DNA of 64,000 bases, taken from contig NC_092588.1 of NCBI RefSeq assembly GCF_047663525.1, forward strand, positions 108,519,001 through 108,583,000. The letters run 5' to 3'. Each line of letters begins with the position of its first letter. The first letter of the stretch is position 1. The translations under genes were made by a program, and so were the position numbers. Below the pieces are notes generated by a model. It made no database searches. It saw only the letters and a list, made by a program, of their open reading frames with translations, and was not told the DNA's origin. Below, piece after piece: positions 24,294 to 38,098 of the stretch. The stretch is from Anas platyrhynchos (lineage: Eukaryota; Chordata; Aves; Anseriformes; Anatidae).

Positions 24294-26122
24294 AAACACA
24301 TACAAAAGAAGAAAAAAATATAAAAAAAGGAAAAATGTACTTTAATAAAAGCAAATGTGGATGGAAACCTTAAATTATGGTGCTTTTTTTTCTCCTGTTT
24401 TTCTGTTTCTGCATGGTAATTTTGATATTCATGTAAGAGCAAGAGGATGAAAACTTCAACCTAGGAATAGGAATATGATTGTAAATTAAACCAGCTTCTA
24501 TTGGCAGTACCTGAGAACAATTTTCACACTTTCAGAACCTGTTTCATCAAACCTCATAGCTATTCACCAATCTGCCCTGGACTTGGCATTATGAAGCTAG
24601 GAAAACTCAGCTTTCCTCACCAGAATGGCACTGAGTAGCTATGGTGTTTTTGCTTAGTGTGCTGAAGGGACTCATCCCCTCTAACAAGTGTGGAAGGCGG
24701 AGAACAGACACATCAGAAGGAGCTACTGTCTCTATAAGAAAACCAAGGGTAGATCTCTGTTCTGGGCATTGTTCATGGTCATATAGCACTGTGGGAGGGG
24801 GTGTTGCTGTCAGAAATGATTTCTAATAATTAAAAAGAAAAAGGGGGAGGGGGAACGTAAAACTGACCGAGAATGAATGTGACCATGGCTTGTTTATTGC
24901 TTAAGTCTGAACAGAGGAAATACAAAGACAGTAACAAATCAAAAGTAAAAAGGAACTTTTTTTTTTTCTAAAATATAAACTATTATATATTGTTGCTAGC
25001 AGTGGGAAACAAAAAAGCCTCACAATTTGTTCTTTAATGAAATAAAGCTAGAATAGTGCAGAACACTAGTTCTGGAAAAACTAGAAAGGTGGAAACCACA
25101 ATGAGAGTTTCTTTATGGGTGGCTCTGAGCTAGTCACCATTGAAACTGTCTGGGTCATCATCACAAAGGGAAAAGGCTGGAGGAGAGCAATATTGAAGAT
25201 TCTCCCCCCCTCTTGATACTAAAAGAAATACGTGCAACCCATTTGCAAAACCTGGTTCCTCCTGGCTGAGGTATCTGTGGAAGGGCTGGAGCAGCTGGGG
25301 GCCTCTGTGGGATGGGACACGGAGGCACTGGGTTTCACCTTGGGCTCTGACTTACATAGGGACAGCCTTGTCTGCTTGTGGTGGGACCAGCAGTGGTGGG
25401 GAGGCAATTTTCTTCATGGGAAGCTCGTCCCAGCTTTCATCACTGGTGGTCGGGCAGAGAGGATGGGCTCCTGGAGGGGATGAGTGCCCAAGAGGAGGGT
25501 GTGCCAAAAAGATCTTGCTGGCAGCAGAGCAGCTGGCCTCTGCTGCTAATTCAGATTGGCTGGCCCAGGAGGATCCTAATTACAGCACAACTGCTGTCTC
25601 CATAATCACTGCGGCAGGAGCTGTGCGGGCCAGAAGGCACTGAAAGGGACCTGGATGCGGCAGCAGGAGATATGAGGGCTGCTGCTTTCCGTCCTAGCCA
25701 CTAAGTAGCACAGAGTCTACCAGATGTCAGGGAGGAAGAAATGGGTCATCCTCAGAGCAGGCTTGTGCAAATAATGTCATTGACTGCCTGTGCGAGCAAT
25801 GGGGTTGCACAGATAGGCTCAGTGGTATCCTACTGAGGGGGTTTGTGGGGAAAGCACTGGAAATGTGGTGAGCCTGCTAGGGTATCAGGGGCTGATTTGC
25901 TGAGCAGCAGCTACCATGTGGCTGATGGAAACAACAAAAGCTGTACAGGCAACTCCTGGTGAAGTGCTGTGGCTGTGTCAGGCGTTTTCTGTGTGCCAGT
26001 AAGGATGGCCACTTGCCCACCTGCACCTGCTGCTGACATGAAATCACCCTCCATAAAGGAATGGAGGTGAGGAAAACTTGGGCCCAGCAGTTATCAAGAA
26101 AACTGGGATGAGCAGCTTTTCC

Positions 26123-26160
26123 ATTTTTTTTTTTATTTTATTATTTTTTTAAATTTTTTT
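26123..26160. repeat. T-rich low-complexity tract
   Basis: This is a run of T with interspersed A and TTA words. It is simple sequence. Confidence 0.85.
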
Positions 26161-26384
26161 GGATTCCTGCTGCAGTCCCAAGGTCAGATATGATATGAAA
26201 TCAAGCCAGTAAGCTCAGGCAACGAGTATTCAGAGGGGATGCATCAAAGCAGATTAAATCTTTGTCGCATGGATAGTTTGGCAACCTAAAGCTGCTGCTG
26301 ATGCCTGTTGCATTTAGGACCTAAGGTAGAAGGTGCTCCTACATTTTCCTTTGTGGGACAGAAGCATCTAAGACTTTAAAATGC

Positions 26385-26401
26385 TTTTTTTTTTTTTTTT
26401 T
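26385..26401. repeat. Poly(T) tract, 17 nt
   Basis: An uninterrupted T run. It is a mononucleotide microsatellite. Confidence 0.88.
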
Positions 26402-26439
26402 GAACATTATGTCCTGTGTGCTCCTGCTTGCCTTCGATG

Positions 26440-26770
26440 CCTCTTTCTGTCTTGTGCAAGACTTCACTCGCACACAGCTGCCTTGTTGGGAGCCGGGGCA
26501 ATAATTGTGCTCTTAAACGTCGCTGGGTGACTCACATGCGCTTTATCTACATCTGTCCACACGGTTGCGACTTTTCTTGCTGGTGACAACGTGGTGGAGA
26601 AGGACAGGGTGAGAGAGGGAGATAATGTGGATGTGGGGGGCTAGGCTGAGGTTTTGCATTGGCATCTGATGGCGCTAATCAGCACCGATGCACTTCAGAA
26701 GGTGTCTTTGATAACCAGCCTTTAATAATCTAACCCTCCTTGTATTTTTGGCTATATAATTTGCGTAGGG
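26440..26770. promoter_or_regulatory. Candidate conserved non-coding block
   Basis: The block contains CAATAATTGTGC, GGTGACTCAC (AP-1/MAF-like TGACTCA), GGCGCTAATCAGC (OTX/PITX-like TAATC) and TTTAATAATC within about 270 bp, without repeats or a coding frame. It lies just left of a simple-repeat cluster. Enhancer function is inferred only from motif density. Confidence 0.25.
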
Positions 26771-26950
26771 ATTACAACCCGAGTCTGCTTAGGTGCCTCT
26801 GGTTTCTGACACAGCAGCAGCCTTTGAATCAGCGAGTGTCTGCTTTTGCTGCTTAATCTCTGAGGCAGCCAATTTGGGGACAGAAGGAGTTTTTACTTTA
26901 TCTGCTCCAAACACACTTGTACTTTTTGCTGCTTTCCCAATACAAAGGAA

Positions 26951-27030
26951 TAATAATAAAAAAAAAAAAAAAAAAGAGAGAGAGAAAAGGGAAAAAAAAA
27001 AAGCTGTGTGTGTGAGCACGTGTGTGTGTT
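26951..27030. repeat. Compound simple repeat: TAA, poly(A), GA, poly(A), TG
   Basis: It runs in order: TAATAA, an A run (26958-26975), GAGAGAGAGA, an A run (about 26992-27002), TG repeats (27005-27014), then CACGTGTGTGTGT. Such compound microsatellites are usually length-polymorphic. Confidence 0.9.
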
Positions 27031-30000
27031 TATATAGCATGGGAGACAGAGACAAAACTGAACAAGTGTGGGAGGGTGAGAACCTTTATTGTGCAACAAA
27101 CTGATGGCACCAAATATGCTACATTTGTTGTGAGTTAAAAGGTTTATACAAAGATTTTCTTAGTAGTGTCTAAGATCTTAATAGGGTAATTAATCTTTCT
27201 AAGTGTTAGTGCCAGATTATGGGATCAGCTATTACCCCTGGCTACAGAGTACTCCTTTGTGTGCTGCTATGAACAGGATGAAGTGATGAGACTACCACGT
27301 TTGCCAAACAAAGATATGGTTGCTGCTAGCTTGTTTATGTTTGAAATGCATTTTCTGGTGCAGCAAGAGTAGAAGGCACCATTTCCTTGGGAATATTGGT
27401 GCCCTCTAAAATGAGCCTTATTAAGAGAAGAAGGGGATGAAGCTTTGTAGAATTTGCAGAGCTTTATAGAAAAGTGCATATATACTTTAAGAGACGTAAT
27501 AGTGAGTTGCTTGGTTTGACTATTTTTTTTCTTCCTTTTTCCCCAAGCAGGAAAATAAATAGATAGCTAATGTAATTGTAAGAAGCAGCTGTAGGAGTAG
27601 ATAAAAAGAGGTCTATAGTTAAAAACTTTTGTGTGGAATGCAGAAGCCAAACACTTTAGTTGAGGAATTAAAATCCAGCTCATACTGCAGTAAGATAGGG
27701 TGGGACACAGAGGACGTGGGAGAATTTTCCTTAGAAATAGCCTTTGCTCAAGCTTGTTTATTCAAAAGGGTGAGTCAAATCTATTGGTTGTTTCACTCAA
27801 TAGATAAAGGATTATTATTTTTATTTCCCCACTGATGCTTGGGTGGAGGGTGGGAGAGAGTGAGAGGAAAAAAGAAGTATATTACCCAGTGGCTGTCAGG
27901 GTTGAAACAACTGGGTCATCCTAGAGAAATGGCTGCTTGGCCAGCTTTGACATTTCCCATACTACTGAATGAGAAACCTCTGCTCAAGGTCAGCATAAAC
28001 TACTCTGCCCACATCATTTAGTCTCCAGTCTAGTGGAGGCTGTCATGTTCTTAAGTGATGACAAAATGAAAACTGAGTCCGAGCTGTAATATATTCTAGA
28101 GGTGACTTGGACCTGGGACTACTTCTGAGCCAGCCCAAAAGCGGTCACCTACGAGTGACTGAGTGTGGGCGAGCATGCTTAGTGTGTAATAGCGCTGGTG
28201 AGGATGTTGCTCCTTGAGATCAAGTGGCTCAGGCTGCTGGTGCATCAGGGTAACCTTACCTTGAAGGACTGGAAGGGAGGATGAGTGCAGGAAAGCTTTG
28301 GTACATGGCTGGAGAGCTAGGGAGCTTGCAGAAAAGTAATGAAAAGAGCAGTCACAGATGCTGGGGGAGAAGGGGTCTTACTGATGATGGCCATGGTGTG
28401 CTGCAAGACCTCCAACAGAGCTGTTCCCTTTATGGGGGGACAGATTCCTCTTACAGGGTCAGCTGGGGGCTCTGGTGTTGTCCACCCCTCTCTGCAGCCA
28501 CCATGAGGCCATGAGCTCTCTTGGCGTGCCTGCTTTGTAATGATTTACAGATGAGCAAAGATGGAAGGGAAAAGCTGCAAGGCTTGGCTCTCCCTCTCTA
28601 CAGTCTCTGGGCAAGTTTACATTTTTACAAGGCTGTGGGGAGCAGGGGAGAACCCCGAAATTGTGCCAAACCACCAGAATAAACTCCTAATGCTCTGGTT
28701 TGGCATATAGTTGAAGAAGCTTCCCCATGGGTGCATTGGCTTAACATAGGATCATAGAGGGTGGTCAACTGGGCCCAGTAGTGGTTTATTCTGTTTAGCT
28801 GATGGGGGAGAAGTCACTGATTCCTCTCACTTCATTGCATCAGTGGGACAGCTCACGAGGACAGTGCTCATCCCATGTGCATAGGGGTGGCTGAAAGTCC
28901 CCTAGGGCTTACAAACCTGCTGCGCTGTCATTGTTCTTTCTGTAGGTGACCTGAATCTTCCTCCTAGAAATCAAACATTTGCCTAAAAACTACAGCAAGC
29001 TCCTGGCTCTGTCCTGCTGCCCCAGCACAGTGAGCTGCCTCTCCCACCTCTATTAAAGGGACTTCTCATACCGATGCTGCAGAGGTGTGCTTGCTTGTAA
29101 GTACTGGATGTCTTCATTGGTGTATCGCATCTACAGCTTCCTGCATGAGCCTAGGCTGCTGTCGGTGTTTGGGATTTGTAATTTGATTTACAAATCTCAG
29201 TTTGATTCTAGACATGATATGCAACATGAGATGCTAAAAAATCAGAACGTCTTTGAAGATAATTGCGGTTACCTTACCACAAAGAATCTCTGAGAGCTAT
29301 GAGTGTGTGTGGGGGAAAAATCCCTATTAATGCAGAGTTGAGATGACCCAGTTGTAGCAGAGACCTTTCCAAGTGGAAAATTCAAATCCAGGAAATACAG
29401 AATCAAGTGCATGCCAATAAAACATTAACTCTGCCCCCCTGGAGCTGGCAATGCTCACTGGGAATTATCCGCCACCACTCCAGCTGCAGTCACTGTATTA
29501 GCTGGAGCAGTACCGAATGGTGGGAGGATTAGCTGGAGCCTGGCAGAGCCTGGAGTACAATATGGAAAAATTTGTGGGTGAGACAGAGGAGGTGCTGAAT
29601 GTACACACTTGGGTGCTTATCTGTAAGCATAAAGAATAATGCTACCTGTGTCCCAGGGAGAACTTGGGAACTTCACTTCAGCACTGACATGCGGCAAGCA
29701 GAGAAAAATTTAGCAATGGGGATTTAATGACAGCCAGGCATGAGATAATATTCAGTTAATGGGTTTAGTGCTGGGTTGAGGTACTGCTGTAGGCTATGTA
29801 GCTGAGTGTGGGGCAGGTGTGCGCAGCTTCCATTTGGTACAGCACACCAGCAGCACAGTTACTGTGAGCAGAAGGAAAGTTTCGGATGCAGTCCTGCAAT
29901 AGGCATAAGCCTTTTGCTTCCCTTGCATCTGCAAAGTGTGTTATAGGGGAACCGAGGTCAGGGGGCAATTGTCCAGCTGGATTTTCTTATTTACAAAGAA

Positions 30001-32510
30001 CTGCTTATCCCGACTGGAACGTATTACTGAGTAGTGTAGGCTTTCTGATAGCAAAAGTATTTGTGAGTGAATTTCCTAAGTTTGTTCGATAGGAACAACA
30101 ATAGACATTTTTTGTTGTTAAAAATGGTGATGACTTATGCAGGTGAAGTTAACATTTTTTATTTTTATTTTTTTTTACTTAAGCTATATATTTCACTAAA
30201 GAGCAAACAGTATGTTTTGTGATCAAGTGGCCATATTCATTTTTGTTTATTTGCATTATTATATATATATATATATATTTTATCAGAATGGAAGTTACTG
30301 TCACGTTTTCAAATTATCTGTGAGCCAGCAGAAGAGGAAGGGAAATCAAACCTATGGTCCTGTGGTCTATCTCTCCAGCATTTTCTCTTGCAGCATTTGT
30401 AATGATTTGAAGCTTGTGGCAGCCTCTTTGCTGCCCCAGTGTGTGACAAAGAGCTGGGGCTCTGGGTCTGAGCAAGTATGACAAGTCCTGCTGGAGTTTG
30501 AGCTTGGAGTGAGCTAGTGGCACTCACAGATGAGTGTAATATGTACCAAAATAGCATTTATATATTTATTCAGGCAGGTGAAAGGGGTCTGGACAGTCCT
30601 GGGTGCATTGGGGAGTCCATGATGCTCAGCTACCCTGGGCAGCCCCCAGGCAGGTGAGGGCAGAAAGTAGGAGAGGCTCCTCACAACAAATACATTCAAA
30701 TGCCACCTCATATCCTTGGTTTTCGGCATCCCCACAACATCAGGGAAATGTTGCAGCGAAGCGTAAATGCTATTTCAAGAAGCAGCTAAAAAAAACCCCA
30801 CACCAAACCACCACACACACCCTGGGAGAAAAATGACTTGTTAATAAGTCATGGGACTTTGGTATGCCTTAGGCAACGTTTTCAAACTACTGGTCTTCAG
30901 ATCAGTCGCTATAATTACAGCACTTCCCAAACAGAGAAGAACATTGTGGGGAATTCATCTAATATGATATCACAGGTCTGAGTCTTGGAGCAGAACAAAA
31001 CGCGCTATTGAAACTTAACAGTGAAATAGGTGTGACTGCAGAAGAGTGGGTCAAAGCAAACTCTCAGATGAGTAATTAACTCCCACTACCCTACTTGTTC
31101 TATTTCATCCTTAGGTATTTAATTATACAGTTTCCCTTTCCTCCTGTCCTAACATATACCACAAGGCAATTTTCTTCTTTCAGCCTTGGAAACAATAAAA
31201 CTTGAGTGCTTTATTAGAGTTACTCTCCTAAAAACAGAACTGAACGGTCTGAGCAGTGGTAGGACCAGACTTTGCAATTACAGCTCTGTCTGGAGGGCAT
31301 GAGATGGATGACGATGCCCTTCTGCTGGGTGCTGTGCCCTATGTGTTAATGTAAGATCTGAAAACAGCAGAGAGCTGAAGAAAACCCGCCTTCTCTGCAA
31401 CTTGCAGCCCTTTGTATGAAGCTAAACCCAACATTTGAAACAGGTTGGGTGCAGCTGTAACAGGGTGTTGCCTGGACATTGTACATATCAGGGGATAAGA
31501 TACTAACAACTTCTTTTGCGAGGTTATATGCTGGCTAAAGCAGTAAATATGTGTATTGTTTTGTTTTGCTTTTGCAACGCTGCTTCTGTGTTACCAGTCT
31601 GGAAAAATAAGACTTAAGTGTTTTCTTTGAAAAACATTCCCTGCCTGTTTAGGTTCGTGCAATGTTCCTGTCATTTTAGTCTTCAAACGCCTACTATTCC
31701 AGCAACTCAGCTGATAGCACTACAGAAAGTAAATCTCTCCTAAGCATGTTCCTCCCTCTGGTTAATAGCTGATCTAATAATAGTTTGACTCCTACAACCA
31801 CAATAGTTCTCTGTATAAGATGGGTAGTGGGAGGAGGTCAAAGATTTCATCTCAGTGGTGATCCAGATCTCCCTGAATGATGGATCAAGATGTGATGTTA
31901 CTGGATCGAGGCCCTGCACGGCTTCCTTGGCACCCTACACATCTCTACGTGTTTAAATATTTCACAAATGTGACATTAAAAAGTCCAGCACAAACAACCA
32001 ACCCTCCCCCAAAGTGTGTTAACCTTGACATCACCTCTTAGCTTTTATTTTTTTTCCCTATTGTTAGGTTTTCCTCGTTAGTGTTTCTGTATGAGATTTA
32101 TATATTTATTTATTTTGTGCTTTTACATCAGCCCTAAATGATCTTCCTATTAGTACAGGAAGCTGGCAGCAGCCAGTCTGCAGCCTTTGGATAGCCAACT
32201 AATTAAGGGAAAAGCAGGTGTGGATGGATCTATTGAGTCTCTAAATAAGTGCCAAAAATTTAAGTTATTGGTCTGTGAGTGGTAGCAGGTGGAGCACTGT
32301 TTTATACCTTCAATACAGAGAAAAAGAAGGGTTAGAGGAAATGATTTTTTTTTTTCTCCTCTCTGTGATTTAAAAGCTCTTCAGAAATACAATATGTCTG
32401 TTCTCCAGGAAAAAAAAGGGGGGGTGGGGTGGATGACACGACTCATTGTCTTGTATGGGGTTAGTCTTGAAGACAAATAATGCTAGTGCAGGGTCTCTTA
32501 CTTCCACTGA
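27031..32510. other. Long unique non-coding stretch
   Basis: No exon, RNA gene or clear interspersed repeat is recognised. It contains a TA dinucleotide tract at 30260-30278 and T-rich stretches near 30160-30176 and 32347-32355. The largest open frames are below 105 codons. Confidence 0.45.
30260..30278. repeat. (TA)n microsatellite
   Basis: Nineteen bases of alternating TA, flanked by ATT and TTT. Confidence 0.92.
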
Positions 32511-32562
32511 CCTGGACTGGGTGATGAACTAGATGGTCTTCACAGAAATAATTCATATTCTT
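32511..32562 (+). mobile_element. Probable CR1 LINE 3'-end remnant
   Basis: The stretch 'ctggactgggtgatgaacta' and 'gatggtcttcac', followed by ATTCATATTCTT, resembles the CR1 3' tail (the GGACTAGATGATCTTC-type segment and ATTCTATG-type octamers) with a deletion between them. It is short and degenerate, so chance similarity is possible. Confidence 0.45.
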
Positions 32563-35500
32563 AGGCTGACACTTGGAAACATAACTCACAAGTGACTACA
32601 GATGTTAGCGCCTATTGTTCCTTCACTGTTCTGCTTATAAATAAACTTTCCCTGCCTTCCATCAAATGCTCAAAATGTTCTAATCTGCAAAAAGTCTCTT
32701 CCCTCAGAGCTAAACAAAAACACGATCTATTGAACAAAGTATTATGCAAGGGAGTTTGTGTCTAAGAATATATTCTCTCCTGGCACTGATTTCTCCTCCT
32801 CCCTAATTTCTGCACTTGCTTTCTTCCTTTGTGCTGGATTTAGTAATTTATTCAAACACTTCTAACCAGGGGGCGGTTTTCACCAGGGTGCAGTGGCAAG
32901 AGACCACAAAAGCATTTCACAACACATACAAAATACATTAAAACACTTTCAGAATAGTATAGCTTATTATAGGATAATGTTAGAATAAAAACATGTAAAA
33001 CATCCACCTCGTTACTCAACTGGTTTCACTAATTTTGGTCTGACTGATATGAAAGTTGTGTTCATGGGTATGTATGAATCTTTTCTGTGTAGTTTATAAA
33101 TGTAAATGCAAGCAATAAATGAATTGTTACACTACAGTTTACATGTGTCAGTCTGGGAAAGGGATGACGAGAGGAAAAGCTCTGTATTCCAAACCTGCTC
33201 GTTTGCATTTCAAAACTCTTGAAGCATCTGACCAAGCTAATAGGTGGTGGTCTGGAGTAGTGAAGAGGACGGTTTCTGGCCTAGGACTTCAGGGGGCATT
33301 GTTAATTTCAGGAATTTTCAGTTCTGAATGTTCATCTTGAAGACGGCACGGGACTCTTTGCCCTTCCCATTCTCTTCTCTCCCTTAAGTACTTCAAGCTG
33401 GGGTGTGTGTGATTTCCAGGTTAGACTGATCGTTGCGGATCGTATCATCTTTTGTGTCTGAGTCCATTTCTCAGGGCACTCAGCCACAATATGGCCATGC
33501 ATATGAAACCTTTTTCTCTGCCCACCGAGCTATAGGATTCTCTGGTTTATAGCTTGTTTTTTGCCCCTGGTTCCCCTTCGTATACGTAATGAGATGTTCA
33601 CCAGAGCAGGGACTGGGACCAGGTATCCAGCCTTCCCAGCTAAGTATACTAATTAGTCTCTCTTTTTCTCCTTTAATGAATTTATACATATTCATTAAAA
33701 AGTAGAACAGCTCCAAAAGGAGAAACTTCAGAAAAAAAAAACCTTATTCTCAGAATACCCTGCAGCCTATGTGATGGTTATAACTTCCTTCTGATGGTTA
33801 GAGACCTTAGCTCTATTTCTTGCTTTGAATCAGGTGGAAGGAGGAAAAAAACTTTGTATTATTTTTTTTTCCTCTGGGGTGTGTTGTCTGGCTGTTGGAC
33901 TATTGCAGGCATGGAGAACAATCTCCTTTTCTGGTGTGTATGTGTTGATCCTTACTGTTCATGTTCTTCTATTCTAAGTGCCTTAAATAGAAACTTTTTT
34001 AAAATTGGAGCTGAAGAAAAGTTTGGCTTGCATTCGTTTGCCATTCAAAGTACGTCTATATTTTAAAAGCTGTTTTAAATCAAGCTAGAATATTTCCCTT
34101 CCTTATGTGCCACTGATGTTTTTTGGTTTGATAGAGGAGTAGGCATCAGCTAATGGCATAATTTTATTGAAGTGCTTTTTAAATCACTGAGACCCTACAT
34201 GCTTTCCCACTTCATCCTGAGGAATGCTTATCATAATAAAAAGTAATAGTAACACTAAGGCTTGGAGGCAGGTGGGTAAGAACTGGATGAGAGTATAGGC
34301 AGAATCTATCCTGTTGGAGAAAACTGGATGTAAAACAGATACTAAAAATAAGCTTCAGCTTTTCAAGTCAGTTCTGACAGACCTGGGTCCTGCGTCTTTG
34401 TGTAGCGCAATTTGCCACAATCTGTGGGCTGCTGTTGCAGTAAATTAGGTTCTTGATACTTACAGTTAATGAGTGACTGAATAAGTACATCTGTATAAAT
34501 TAGTCTACAATTTCCCTGTTACAAAAATAAACAGTTTTGATTTCATGTGTGAGCGGTATGGTAAGCATTGCACGCGTGTTGTTTTACTAAGTACTGAAGA
34601 TGTTTACCTGAGGGAAGAGCAAGTGGTCACAAGTAGGTCTATGTGAACAGAGGGATTCAGCCATGGCACTGCATCCTGCTAAGTGCAAATGGGGCTGGGC
34701 AAAGCAGAACAGTGGGATAAGTCTATGAGTCCAGAGAATCAGAAGCTCCACATCTTCACAGATGTCATCTTGGTTTAGTGTGTCCTCTGCTTCAGCCTAA
34801 AAAGAGAACAATATCAATAAAACGTATCCAAAACAGTGTTCAAAACATTACTTGCATTTTGGTCAAGTAGGGGCTTGGGCCCCATGGTGCTAGATGCTCT
34901 GTAAGACCAAAGTAGGAAATGTTCCCCTCTCAAAATGTTTCTCAGTTCAAGACTGAGAAGACTTAATAACTTTTGGAAGGAAGGCAAAGGAGCCAGCAAC
35001 AAGGAGTTGGATTATACAGGTCAGACACCTGCACAGTCATAGGATGACTCTTATGCATCTCTTTTTGTATCTTTAATCTCCTCATATGGTAGTCTAAGTG
35101 CTTTGCAAGTTACCCATGCATCTTTTCACTCAAGAGTTAGCTCTGAAAAAGGTTTGGCTGTTTTTTCAGTGAAAACACCTACACTCCTGCGCAATGACTT
35201 CAGCTGAAGATTTGTGGAAATAGAAATCAGTTCAATTCTCAGCCCTCATGAGTTGGGTGGGTGGGTTTAGCTGGCGAGCTGTGCTCTAATACAAGACACA
35301 ATCATATTATGTCAGTCTCCCTGAAATGGCCGTCTGCATTAGGCACTGGGTCACTTCCAAGGGTTGCAAGGAGCTGCCTGTCTGCTGGTGCTAGACATGT
35401 GACCTCATTGAAATGTCTCTCTCAGTATCTAGGGGCTGTGATGTGTCACGCTGATGCACGTTTTCACCTTAACACTCACTCAACAGCAGCTCTCTGATGT

Positions 35501-38070
35501 GACAGTGCTTTTTTGAATGCATATAGATCCAAGGATGCCTGTGTAATGTTACTTCTGTTTGCCTAGCTAGTCTGATAAAATGGAAATCCTGCCACAAAGT
35601 CTTTATGCGAGTGGTTTATGATGGCATGCAGGAATATGAACTTCAGCACTTATCCTGGCCCTGATACAGATATCCCATGGATGTCCTGCTGCAGGCATTT
35701 ATTCTGGAGATGATTGACAGTATGGGATTTACACACAAAGGATGAGACACGTGTTCCATGTGGTCACAAGCAGTGGAGTCTGCAGGGGGCTGAGACTACC
35801 ATGTGAGGGCAGGAAGTATTGGGGTCTGCTTCAGGCTGAAGCACAGCCAGGGCAAATTGTCAAAGCAATAAGCCTAAAGAACACGTAGTGATCTGTAGCA
35901 TCATTTTAGTGCCTTCCATGGGTTGAAGTGCCTTCAAAAGCACCTGGCAGATCTTTCCGTCTAGCCGATGCTATTCCATACGGGTGGCACTTGCTAGGCA
36001 AACAGATGTGAGATGTTTATGCAGCCAACTTCTCTGGCTCCTGCCATGAGGCATGAGCCTTGCTCATTGGCACCCAACGTCATGACTCCTCAACCACTTT
36101 ATGTCTCAGTACACTACGTACAGCCAGTCGACCTGATTCAGGATTTACTTGATGGCTGCCACTCCAGGGAGCATGTGAGCCGTACTAGAGGGTGCACATG
36201 TCAGGATCCACAAAAGACTGAGCACTTGATGACATTGCATAACTCTACATGGAAATCTTGCTTCTGTGCGTGGCAATCTCTTGTGCTGTGGGAGGAGAAA
36301 GTTAAAAGATGTGGGAAAAGCATGGAATGAATTAATGAGTCAACTAATTAGTGACAAGCCATAATCTGGCTAGGAGAAGACAGAGAAGAGAGGGCTGTTT
36401 AAGCTTGACATTTTTTTTTCCAAAGCACATGTTTGTCTGGAAGGTTATTTTATAATTAAACTGTGATTAAAAAGTTGTTTATTGTGCACATGTGGGTGTA
36501 CATATACACACATGCATGCATGTATCCTGCAGGTTGTGTATACTTATCTGAAACAAGTAAATTTGATTCCACGTAGTGGCATGAAAGCTTGTACAGTCTG
36601 GTAGCTTTGCAAACTTTTATACCGCAGAAGAAGTATTTGCAGAGGTTAACTTTTGCCCAGTAAAGCTAATGTCTTTAGGCTCCTGCTCTGGTCAAGGGTG
36701 AGATAAAGGAGCTCTTTCCAGGTACAATCTAGAGCAGCACCTTTTTTTCCCCGATAATTTCTTTATGGGATATCTGCTGTCTCCCTCTCTAGAGGCTGCA
36801 GTGTTGGCCAAGACCACTGTGAGCCTTAGTGAGTAGGGAGAAATGAGCTGGGAGAGGCCAACAATTTTTAAAAACAGAAGTGTTTTTAAAGCTGGGATTC
36901 TAATTTTCTACTTGTGTTGAAACCAGACACCTGGCTGTTAGCAAAAGCAGGGGGCTCCCAGCTCCCTGGGCAGCAGCATGACCTGCAGGCACAGCCCTGC
37001 TTGCTGCAGCATGAGCCAGGGGCCCGGGGATGCTCTGCGCTTGCTTCCCAGTTGATCTGCTTCAAGCTTTGGCTCCGTTTCATGACTCTTCATGGAAATG
37101 ACTACCCGTCCTGGGAGGAGCTCGGTCTATTTCTCAAATGATAATGCAATCCAGACATGAATTGGCAGAAATATCATGAGACTTCTTATTCTTGTGCATT
37201 TCCAGTGTGAATGCACTCAAAATATCCTGAGAAAGGCAGCCTCGGCATTTTTTCTGATGAACTGATGCTGACCTGACAGTTTATTGTGGTTTCTTCCCCG
37301 AAAGATAGTTATATAGGAAAGAAACTGAAAGTTCTCTTTCCCATCCGTAGCTTGTCTTGTAGCAGTACTAATATTAAAATCTAATTTTCCACAATGTATT
37401 TTAGTAATTACTGCTCCGTCAAAATACTTACAATTGAACACCATCATTAAACATGTGCCACTGTTAATGTAAAACTTGTCTACCTCTGTTAGGGTTTCTT
37501 GATGTATCCTGGATGACAGAGGGAGGGAAGGTGTTTCTCAGGTTTTCTCCAGTTTTATTTCTTTATGTGAAGGGGACTGCTGAAGTGGAACAAGAGCTGC
37601 TGGGGAAAAAGGCTCTGAGGATGGACTGTTGTTTTCTGAGTCCTCTAATAGCTCACAATACGACTGCCTGACTTAATGAGTGCTGTTCTAGTGACTCTAA
37701 TGGTGATACAGAGGGACCTTATCCAAAATCCTGGCCTCCACTATGCATGCTTAGCCTAGTCTGGGAGAAAAATCTAGTCTTGACTTACTTGTCTAGATAA
37801 ACCACAGTAAAAAAGAGATCCTCTCCTGTGAAGGGATTATAAACCAACTTTGAGATTCAGTCAAAGAAGACAAGACAATGTTATTTCTTCACGTGTCTTT
37901 CTGGCGTAATGATGAATGGATGCAGCAGGGCAGGTGTGAGTGATTTAGCTGAAGTCTTGCAGGAGAGATTTAGTGGAGCAAAGAACAAACTCTGCTCTTT
38001 GGCTCAATGGTTTGAACTTTTGTGAGCTCCTTGGCTTTGAACCCTGAACCACAATATCAACATTTCACAC
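32563..38070. other. Long unique non-coding stretch
   Basis: No gene or interspersed repeat is recognised. A purine/pyrimidine-alternating segment at 36486-36526 (CA/TG/TA words) is the only simple repeat of note. The open frame at 36013-36330 (105 codons, +) is unrecognised. Confidence 0.45.
36486..36526. repeat. Alternating CA/TG/TA low-complexity segment
   Basis: CACATGTG, TACATATACACACA and CATGCATGCATGTA words form an imperfect alternating purine-pyrimidine tract. Confidence 0.7.
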
Positions 38071-38098
38071 TATATATATACATATATATTTTTTTTTT
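38071..38098. repeat. (TA)n followed by poly(T)
   Basis: Ten bases of TA, an interrupting C, more AT repeats, then a run of T. It is a compound simple repeat. Confidence 0.9.

Larger units (their letters stand above)
24346..26439. other. Unique non-coding sequence with T-rich tracts
   Basis: No gene is recognised. It contains T-rich tracts at 26123-26160 and 26385-26401. Short open frames around 25219-25643 overlap on both strands and lack domains. Confidence 0.45.

Noticed and set aside
28741..28800. 'ggatcatagagggtgg' considered as a CR1 tail
   Set aside because: The following sequence lacks the CR1 3' UTR words, and only about 8 bases match.
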